Source: Diploptera punctata
Lineage: Eukaryota; Arthropoda; Insecta; Blattodea; Blaberidae
Direction: 5' to 3'
Length of the DNA stretch: 64,000 bases
NCBI GenBank assembly: GCA_030220185.1
Contig: JASPKZ010007295.1
Coordinates: forward strand, 1,192,001 to 1,256,000
A model generated the notes under the pieces. It was not told the origin of the DNA. It saw nothing but the letters and a program-made list of their open reading frames with translations, and ran no database searches. Of the stretch, positions 56,549 through 64,000 are shown in pieces; position 1 is the first letter of the stretch, and every line of letters starts with the position of its first letter. The position numbers and the translations under genes were made by a program.

Positions 56549-57620
56549 ATGGTAAAGAATAAAACCAAGTCAGGAAGTTGGCGAGTTTCTTCATCGTTTG
56601 GGTATCGAAAACATGACAGTACAGTATGGGTTAATATATTTTGCATTAATGATCTTAAAGCCAACCAATGTTTGCTGTACGTGTACCACGAAGGACAGCC
56701 TCGAAAGGGAGCAAGTGATGTTTGTTCATTTTCAAAAGGTAATTTTAATGAATTTGTGCCCCAAAATATAGAAAACATAACCTACACATGTCCTCAAAAG
56801 GCTGCCCAGGCTAAAACAAAAATCATTCAATGGTTAGGTTTGTCTTGGTCTGACAGCTTCAGGAAGATTCCTCCCTAGTGATAGAGATTTCGGGGTTTTT
56901 AATAAAACTCTAAGAATGACGGACAGGGTGCATACAATAAAAGAATATTTAGAAATAATCATACAAAGCAAGAAAAATACATTAGTTAAACTCGTAGATT
57001 CTGAAACACTGATCAGAAACTTCAATATTTGGTGGCCTAAATTTTAAAAAAAGAATACCATATTGGAAGAAACTGAAAAGGATCCTCGTGAGAGAAAGGT
57101 TAATTTCACACCCTCATTATATAAGGAATTCACTACAACTCTAACAATCCTGGTGTTGTAGAAGCACGGCTGTACATGAAGAGTTACGTAAACAATATGT
57201 TTCATTAAAATATATATGTAGTCAATATGCCCATTTCACCAATTAATGTTTTAAAATGGTCAACAAGTTTCTACAGCCAAGCTGTCATTCTCAAGACCAG
57301 ATATTGACTCAATGAAAGACCAGATATTGATATTTTAAAACATTAATTGGTGAAATGGGCATATTGACTACATATATATTTTAATATTATATCACCAAGA
57401 AGATCACTTGTGTATTAAATATGTTTCATCTTGCAAAAGGAAATTTGCGAAATTTGTCATTGGAACTACCAAAGGCATATCCCGGAGGACAAATTCCCAT
57501 CAATCCCCAAAGACTGAAGATCTTATAAAATTAATTAAGTACATCAGTGATGCAAAAGCTAAAGCATTTAATGAAGAAATAATACTTTCAAACTCTACTA
57601 CAGATCCTGGTGCACCATGA
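56549..57620 (+). pseudogene. DUF7869-like protein remnant
   Basis: 56549-56878 encodes 'IFCINDLKANQCLLYVYHEG' and 'RKGASDVCSFSKGNF'; an overlapping frame shows 'SKGCPG', a stop and 'NKNHSMVRF' (family form: D-x-C-P/G-G-Q-N-K-N). Another frame gives 'FLPSDRDFGVFNKTLRMTDR' and 'VDSETLIRNFNIWWPKF' (family form: FLPCDRDF), ending at a stop near 57045. 57408-57620 encodes a probable C-terminus ('PKTEDLIKLIKYIS'). I recall this family as DUF7869, widespread in invertebrates with no known function. Frameshifts, a stop, loss of the D before C-P-G and a hairpin insertion make it inactive. Confidence 0.65.
57204..57385. mobile_element. 182-bp hairpin element with perfect 54-bp arms
   Basis: 57204-57257 and 57332-57385 are exact reverse complements over 54 bp, around a 74-bp centre that contains a direct repeat of 'accagatattga'. 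It interrupts the remnant between its middle and C-terminal parts. Perfect arms suggest a young insertion or recent gene conversion. Confidence 0.85.
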
Positions 57621-58099
57621 ATGAGAAACGCCCGTGATTTTACATGTGCTAGTTTTTTTTAAAGAACTATGTCTATTTTCATTTTTTAATCAAAATGTTA
57701 TCTTAATGTTCCCAACATGTCAATTTAAGTAAAATACATGTAGATCTGTATTGAATAAATTTTGTTCACTCGGTATGTCCATTTCATTCTGTCAAAAACA
57801 ATTTCCAGTGAAGAAAGGAACTAAGTCTCAAATTTAAATAATATATATACCGCGGTAGCACAAAATCTCCATTACTAGCCTGTTATCATTAAATTCAGTC
57901 CCTTATGTTTATATAATATATAACAAATATTTTATTCCGCTATTTGTTCATGAAAATCAGTTTTTAAGCTTTCCTGAAAAGTAGCAAATTTTGACTCAGT
58001 TCCTTTCTAAAAAATACGATTCAAATGTAATATAAGATGAACATAATATGTTTGATTTAGCATTGGTTGAGGTAGTGAAATAAGTTACATAAATCATCA

Positions 58100-58500
58100 T
58101 CATAGTACATTCACGAATTTAGGCCATTTGTTGACCTGTTTCGGGCTCAAGAGAAACAGCATCCAAAAGTCTTTTGAGTGGACGTCCTGGTCTTCTTCTT
58201 CCTGTAGGTTGATATCTTAACATTTGTTTGGGTATTCTGTGATCTTCCATTCGATGAATATGTTGCATCCATCTTGACTTATAATCAGAAATTTTGTTTT
58301 CTAAAGGTTCCATGTGTAATTCTTCTAAGACGTCTTAATTTTTTTTTGTGATCTAGTAGTGTGTATCCTGTAGTCCTCCGAAGGTATCTCATTTCAGTAG
58401 ATCTAAGTCTCTGTATATCCTTCTGTTTCAACGTCCATATTTCGCTACCATACAAAAGAGCTGGAAGAGCTAGTGTTTTATACACAGTTACATAAATACT
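58100..58500 (-). pseudogene. LINE RT C-terminal fragment
   Basis: 58485-58285 encodes 'LALPALLYGSEIWTLKQKD' and 'STEMRYLRRTTGYTLLDHK'. In another frame, 58313-58119 encodes 'WMQHIHRMEDHRIPKQML' and 'GRRRPGRPLKRLLD'. The same family is at 43430-43700. 5'-truncated and frameshifted. Confidence 0.8.
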
Positions 58501-58504
58501 AAGG

Positions 58505-59515
58505 AGAATTAAGGACAGTTCAATTATGTACCTTTGGGACGTAATATATAGACTAAGCTAATGTTCCACGGGATTCCTAACTAGTCTAAAACAAGATTAA
58601 ATGTCTTAAATAAAATTAATATAACTCAATGATTATAAAAAAGGCAAATTATATAATAAATATAACTGACTTTTAAAGAAATATATATACAATAAACATA
58701 ATTAAACATTTAACAATCCAAATAAAAGATAGACAAATTAATATAAAAATACGCACTCATACTTTACAATACATATCTGTAAGCACAGCTAGTATTTTCT
58801 AACGGTCAAAGAGCCTACTTGGTTCTCTAACCTTGACAAACAAAACCGATCGACGAGAGTATTACCTATACAATAGTTGCTCGAGCTTAAATAATTTCGT
58901 TGCTGTCATTTGAGCGAAGGCGGTGACGTAAGGATTAGCGTAAGGAATGAGATCAAGACAAGGAGATAAGATAAAAGGATGGAGCTTAAGTGAGAATAAT
59001 ATATTAAATTGCTAGGATGCACGGTATAATGTCCAGTAGTTTCTCTGACGAAGAACAATTGCTCCCCTGTCCGCTGCGAACTAGACCGGTCAGTTACGGT
59101 AGACCGCATTATATTTAACCACAATGATGTAATCTTACGATATATAAAGTACGCGGAGGACGAGCGGCTCGGTCCGTGTGGACAGTCCGACTCCTGTTTG
59201 ATCGAGCCATAAGATCGATGTTTTTAGATTATGTGGTGCAACGACTACAGGCTGGCGTCATTTGTTATTCCACTGATATACTCTCGTGTTTGTATTCAAT
59301 ATTGACAAATGAATAGAGGTTAGATATTTCTCCGAGTGAAACAGAAATCTATTAACAATTTTTCATATGTTGTTCTGGGATGTTGATTGGATGTTTTGAT
59401 ATAAGGAAATATGGCCCAGTGATTTATTTCAGAGTACTGTGTTGTTGATGTATTAGATAAATAGAACCATTCTACGAACAGTGATAAGAAGGTTTATGAT
59501 AGATTACAAATAAAG
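58505..59515. other. Unassigned sequence
   Basis: A GC-richer patch at 58910-59230 has no recognised gene or repeat. The rest is AT-rich. Confidence 0.35.
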
Positions 59516-59518
59516 TTT

Positions 59519-59789
59519 AATGCGCAGAACAACGGGTTACACCAGATGGTATCGGATAAGGAACACCGATATCTTAAAAGAATTGAAGACTACGCCAATT
59601 TTGGAATATATTAAACAGTACCAACTAAATTGGAAACACCATCTAGAAAGAATGAGTTCAAATCGGATCCCCAAAGCTGTTTATAATTATATACCAAGAG
59701 GACGAAGATCACTGGGTCGTCCTATGAAACGCTGGAGGGAAAATTTTCTATAGGATCGTAACAGGCCTTGGCCTAATACTTGGAAGCAA

Positions 59790-59821
<32 letters not shown>

Positions 59822-59825
59822 AGAT
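59519..59825 (+). pseudogene. LINE RT C-terminal fragment with (GAA)n tail
   Basis: Encodes 'MRRTTGYTRWYRIRNTDILK', 'YQLNWKHHLERMSSNRIPK' and 'IPRGRRSLGRPMKRWRE', then a stop and a 3' tail of GAA repeats (59790-59825). Confidence 0.85.
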
Positions 59826-59829
59826 TAAT

Positions 59830-60960
59830 CAACTAATCGCATGAGTTGAATTTGTCGGTAGAGTTTATTAACTTCTCATTAGGTTGGATTTTAAATTTCT
59901 CCCCACTCTCCAAATCTTACCTCATGAGGAATTCACGTTTATTTTAACACAAGTACTTTAACATAAGTAGGCCTATCAAAAGGCCGATAATAATGACTTG
60001 CACTTAATAGGAACAAAGTTAGGTGAATAATGCTACAATAAAACAGGAACTAAAAAGGGAAATGTCAACCATTATATGCCCAAATCTACCTTCAATTTTT
60101 CTCCCAGAGAAGCGTACTAATGTATCGAGGCCGTGGTGCTTTTAACTTCAAGACACTAAAATATAGCGCCAAATCTCTCATTTGAACTATAGGAAGTAAT
60201 ACAACGCCTGAATTGGTACATTGGATAATCCTCACTACATGCCGCCCGTGCCGCGCCGCGTCTCTCTTCACTCCGCTCCACTTTTACTTAAGCAGGGATG
60301 TCCATCTGTACCGTACAGTGGGTTACAATTCCTAAATTCTGGCTTCGGTATCTGTGGCTTGCAGTTACAAAATACATAACTTTTTGAACACGGCCCTTTG
60401 GAACGTCATATCGCTTCTCTGGGAAAAACTTCAAGGCAGGTTTCGCCATGCAACGATTGACAGTTCCCTTGTTAGTATTCCAGTTAGGCCTACAGTAAAT
60501 TTGAGCGAACTATTTGTTTTATTCACTTAACGAACGTTGATTCACGTGTAGCTTGCTCCGTTATATATCCCAAAACATTGTGTTATTGTGGACAAATCGC
60601 TTTAGGTGGCGCACGACTCAGTTACCTTCTGCTGTACTGAAGAGACTCGTTTCATCTCTTCTTTATTTACAACTCAAATGCGCACACGTTTTCTCGTACC
60701 AAATAAACCAAATAGGTAACAAATGGATACATGTCGGTACATCTTTTACAAAATCAATTTAATCACTTATCAGAAGACGATTATAAGTTCCAAAAATGCA
60801 TAGTTGTGTTCATTTAATACAGAAAATATGTCACTTCCATCCATCCATAGTAATTCTGCCCGAAGGCAGGTCCTTCACTACAATCATAGAATTTTTCATG
60901 CTATGCTTGCAGCTTTACTAGGGAATTGTAGGTGTGGTAGCTTCCCGTTGCTTTCCACAC
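59830..60960. other. Unassigned sequence
   Basis: No feature recognised. Confidence 0.35.
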
Positions 60961-60966
60961 TGGTGA

Positions 60967-61190
60967 AGGATGATGATGATGATGATAATGATAAGGATGA
61001 TGATGATGGCCATATGATTTCGGGGACCGTTTGGGCCTTGTTTTCCTGACATTTGTCTTACAGGTGAGGAAAAACCCCGATAAAAACCTCACCCAGAAAA
61101 ACTGCCCCGACCGGGGATCGAACCTGGGCCCGCTGCGTGACAAGGGCAGCACGCTACCTCGAGACCACCCAGCGGTGGACTATGTGTCAC
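60967..61190 (-). mobile_element. SINE family C, short form
   Basis: Minus strand: head with 'gtggtctcgaggtagcgtgc' and box B 'aggttcgatccccggtcg', body 'gtaagacaaatgtcagg', 'catatggccatcatc' and a CAT tail. Closer to a consensus than 21770-22136 and lacking its extra 3' part. Confidence 0.85.
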
Positions 61191-61193
61191 GTA

Positions 61194-61300
61194 GGGCCGG
61201 TTTCACCAACAGAGGTAACTGTATTACGCAAGTTTAAGTTATGTATTATACATGGAGAAAACTGGCGTAATACAGTTACCTCTGTTGGTGAAACCGACCC
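61194..61300. mobile_element. 107-bp MITE
   Basis: Inverted repeats of about 36 bp start 'gggccggtttcaccaacag' (61194-61229) and end at 61300 with one or two mismatches. The target duplication is unclear. It sits directly between a SINE and a LINE fragment. Confidence 0.8.
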
Positions 61301-62810
61301 TTAATGGAGTTCAAATCCCTTATAGTGAGATAGTAAAAATTGTAGGGGTATTTATTGACAACAACTTAAATTGGAATACACAAATAAACCATACATGCAA
61401 AACAGTCTTCTCAATAACACATTCATTAAATCACGTAAGAAATTGTCTGCCATTAGCTCTTAGGAAAATGTTAGTAGAAACACTTGCAATGCCCGATTTT
61501 GATTATTGTGACACTCTTTTTACATACTTAAATGTTATTTTCTCTCAAAGACTTCAACGTATTCATATTATTGCGCATTTATTTGTGGTATTCGCAAATT
61601 TGACCATGTTACACCGTCCCTGGAACAATTATCGTGGCTTCGTCTAAGAGATCGTAGGACAGTCCATTCCATGTCTCTTCTCTATAAAATACCTCACATA
61701 TCATCGCCTAATTATTTATCACGCCGCTTCATCAGACTATCCGACACACATAATCTTGACACTCGATCCCATCAGCACATTGTCCTTTATATCCCGCCTC
61801 ATCACACTGTATACTATTCATTATCTTTTACGGTGTCACTTACCAAAACATGGAATTCCCTTCCGCCCTATGTCAGAGACTGTCAACTATAACATCCTTC
61901 AAAAAGAAACTAAACAATTATTTAATAACAAACTAACTCATACACATAGAATTCATTTAACAATTAATAAATTAAATTATTTATGAAAATAATATTAACA
62001 AAAAATTTCATTTGTTTTGTTTTAAATATTTTATAATCGTTAAATCAATTTTCTATATCTCATTATTTTTCTTTGTTTTTATATACACTAGACAGGGACA
62101 ATTTAATATGTCTTGCTTGTATACATTTTATTAGTAGTTTTAGTCTTAATTTTAACTAACATTAACTGATTGCATTATAGGTCATAATATAATAGATATT
62201 ATTTTATTGATAACATTTTTATTTACTTACTTACTCACTGGCACGATCGAACCCGTAGGTTCATGGTCGCGCGGACATAAGCTCTCCATACATCCCTATT
62301 CTGATCCAATACTTTCCAATCATTCCCTGTACTACTTCCCTCAAATCATAGTTAATGTTATTCTCCCACCTCATTCTTGGTCTACCAACTGAGCGTTTTC
62401 CCTCTGGCTTTCCTACAAGAAGCTTCCATGCAAGTCTTTCATTCCCCATACGTGCAACATGTCCTGCCCATCGCAGTCTACGAGACTTAACTGTTCTTAT
62501 TACATCTAGCTTCCTATAAAGACCATGTAGTTCATTGTTATGTAGTCTTCTCCATTCGCCTGTCTGTTCATCTTTCTTTGGTCCAAAAATTTTCCTAAGT
62601 ACTTTATTCTCAAATACTTGTAATCTCCTCTTCTCCCTTACAGTAAGAGTCACATTTTTATTTAGTATTTAATATCAGAGTTAATTGAGATTGTTATATT
62701 CTGATGTAAAATATGTTTGTCCTGGTGAGTGGAAGAGAAGGCCACATGGTCTTAACTCCAAAAGGCTAAATAAATATAAATAAATAAAAAATAAAAAATG
62801 GCGAACCGAA
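61301..62810 (+). mobile_element. CR1/Jockey-group LINE, 3' half, split by an RTE fragment
   Basis: The RT C-terminal coding part (61301-61990) is followed by the 3' UTR, which continues after the insert (62665-62810) with the family block 'gagtggaagagaaggcc' and an A-rich tail. Frame pieces: 'GVQIPYSEIVKIVGVFIDNN', 'FDYCDTLF', 'LSRRFIRLSDTHNLDTRSHQ', 'KTWNSLPPYVRDC'. It is frameshifted and lacks the catalytic YADD. Confidence 0.85.
62226..62651 (-). mobile_element. RTE-type LINE fragment with 13-bp target duplication
   Basis: Flanked by 'acatttttattta' (62213-62225, 62652-62664). Minus strand: 'VREKRRLQVFENKVLRKIFG', 'GEWRRLHNNELHGLYRK', 'KRSVGRPRMRWENNINYD', then a frameshift before the family C-terminus. 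5'-truncated copy of the 39922 family inside a LINE 3' UTR. Confidence 0.92.
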
Positions 62811-62814
62811 ACTG

Positions 62815-63520
62815 CCATGAGAAAAATTCGCTGTTTCATGCGTATATACAGCGGCATTATTTTTGGGAACTATTGACACTTGCGGTCTAGACGTAAGTCG
62901 TCAGCCCGTAAACTCTTCTGTACAAAATCCCTGAATTCAACCTCACGGATTTTTCCATTAATTAAACAGACGTACCAACATTTTTATCAAATTTACAAAT
63001 AACATATCACTTGACAGATTATAGTTTCAAAGAGGATAGTAATATTTAATTTAACCCCATCTACTATTATAAACTATGTTATTTTGTAAAAATGTTGTAT
63101 ACATATTGGTTAAAAAAATAGCACTTTGCGTGTAAGTTAGTATTACTTCACTTAATGGAGCATGCAGTAAATAAAGGATTATTAAAAATCGCACGGATTT
63201 CTCAACTTCAATTACAGTTAGAACAATTATCTAACTTTCTTACAGAATGTTGAAAATCTAATTAGTCTTATGATGAAATTAGTACTGATGTTATGAAAGA
63301 CTTTACAATTTACATTGGACGCTACCAAACGATTGTAAAACTTGTAAAATTACTGATTAAATTTGCCGATATTTATTCATATGTTTGTGAATGATATGTC
63401 GGTTTAAGCGATTATTACACTACTTGATACAGCAATGTTCCATTCTCCGCGCATTTCATAAATCCCAAATGTAGGTCTACTGAAATGAGACATAATTGAA
63501 ATAAAGTGAAATTATACCTA
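62815..63520. other. Unassigned AT-rich sequence
   Basis: Nothing recognised. Confidence 0.4.
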
Positions 63521-63524
63521 CCTA

Positions 63525-64000
63525 CAGAGTGATTCAGAAATGTGGCTATATGTTTGATCGCATTTTGTGACAAAAATGTTATTATTAAAGGAAATATGAT
63601 GTTATCATTGGAAAGGGAATCCTTCAAATTACAACATTAGAACAAAACAAATCACCGCTCGCGTGCAGCTTGGCGGGTTGATTTTTATGGGCTAGCGTCG
63701 AATGTCTCCACAATTCTCTTCGGTATTTCTGCATCCGTGCTAATGCGAGGCCTTCCAGGAGGTTTGATTTTCTGCATCATTCCCGTTTCCAGCAGTCGTT
63801 TTCTCCACTTTCCCACAGTCGACGGCTGCAATGCTACGTTAAACTCACGTCTTGCCCATCTTGCGGCCTCACGATCATTAGCATACGTTATTGCCCATGC
63901 AGCAATTATAATTTGCTGTTGCATATTCAACGCCATTTTGACTAATGACGTAAGTTCTACAATGTTTAGTTTTATTCCATTGTTGTAATTTGAATAATTG
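63525..64000 (-). mobile_element. Mariner-group element, cut by the window end
   Basis: A TA (63523-63524) precedes 'cagagtgattcagaaatg', a typical Tc1/mariner-group terminus. On the minus strand, 63936-63685 encodes only a transposase N-terminus. With about 160 bp between its stop and the terminus, the catalytic part is missing. The other terminus is beyond the window. Confidence 0.7.
63685..63936 (-). pseudogene. Mariner-group transposase, N-terminal DNA-binding part
   Basis: 83 codons from an ATG: 'MQQQIIIAAWAITYANDREA', 'STVGKWRKRLLETGMM' and the GRPR-type hook 'KPPGRPRIS' that links the two helix-turn-helix subdomains. The frame ends before any catalytic Asp. Confidence 0.75.

Larger units (their letters stand above)
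56395..58022 (+). mobile_element. Candidate DNA transposon carrying a DUF7869-like protein
   Basis: 38-bp terminal inverted repeats (56395-56432, 57985-58022; 35/38 identical) start 'gaatcg' and contain 'tttttagaaaggaact'. 'aaat' flanks both ends (56391-56394, 58023-58026) and may be a 4-bp target duplication. The motif 'gaaaggaactaagtc' or a close variant recurs at 56410, 56491, 57813 and inverted at 57993, as expected for subterminal binding sites. The interior holds the decayed gene listed at 56549-57620. The assignment as a transposon is inference from this layout. Confidence 0.7.

Overview
The window looks like insect nuclear DNA. It is AT-rich, full of ATT/AAT, AT, CT and CA microsatellites, tRNA-derived SINEs, non-LTR retrotransposons, a Penelope-like element and Tc1/mariner-group transposons, with one spliced host exon. 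The LINE and SINE families resemble those I associate with large cockroach-type (Blattodea) genomes. That assignment rests on memory of repeat families and has not been tested. There are no prokaryotic genes, operons, rRNA or CRISPR arrays.

The one confident host sequence is a 252-bp exon on the minus strand (47026-47277) of a metabotropic glutamate receptor, from the extracellular glutamate-binding domain, with good acceptor and donor sites. I found no neighbouring exon on either side, so nearly all of the rest is probably intron: at least 47 kb downstream of the exon and at least 16.7 kb upstream.

Layout: 0.2-4.8 kb, SINE pieces, a 352-bp near-perfect palindrome and LINE fragments. 5.8-6.4 kb, a complete small DD41D mariner-group element with terminal repeats and TA duplication. 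6.9-9.6 kb, a large inverted-repeat element carrying several later insertions. 10.4-13.7 kb, a LINE fragment, a Penelope-like GIY-YIG fragment and nested SINEs. 14.1-16.7 kb, an RTE-type LINE split by a CR1/Jockey-group LINE. 17.4-23.1 kb, LINE, SINE and MITE pieces. 23.1-28.0 kb, a CR1/Jockey-group LINE split by a 4-kb R1/LOA/I-group LINE with a 13-bp target duplication. 28.05-29.25 kb, a 16-copy minisatellite. 31-37.7 kb, tandemly repetitive non-autonomous elements, including a duplicated block with a tRNA-Tyr-like sequence and an exact 165-bp tandem repeat. 38.0-42.8 kb, a SINE, a foldback element and the longest RTE-type LINE. 45.0-46.5 kb, a LINE RT fragment split by a 541-bp retroposon. 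47.0 kb, the receptor exon. 48.1-51.0 kb, a palindromic foldback composite split by a 1505-bp Tc1 element. 53-56 kb, RTE and SINE fragments. 56.4-58.0 kb, a terminal-inverted-repeat element carrying remnants of a poorly characterised protein family (recalled as DUF7869), itself split by a perfect hairpin insertion. 58-64 kb, further LINE, SINE, MITE and mariner-group pieces.

The genes do not act together as a pathway. What can be read is a history of nested insertions, many datable relative to each other because target-site duplications are still visible. The best candidate for something undescribed is the 1.63-kb element at 56395-58022. The palindromic foldback family (38.8 and 48.1-51.0 kb), the tRNA-Tyr-bearing repeat (34.4-37.3 kb) and the palindrome at 950-1301 are next.
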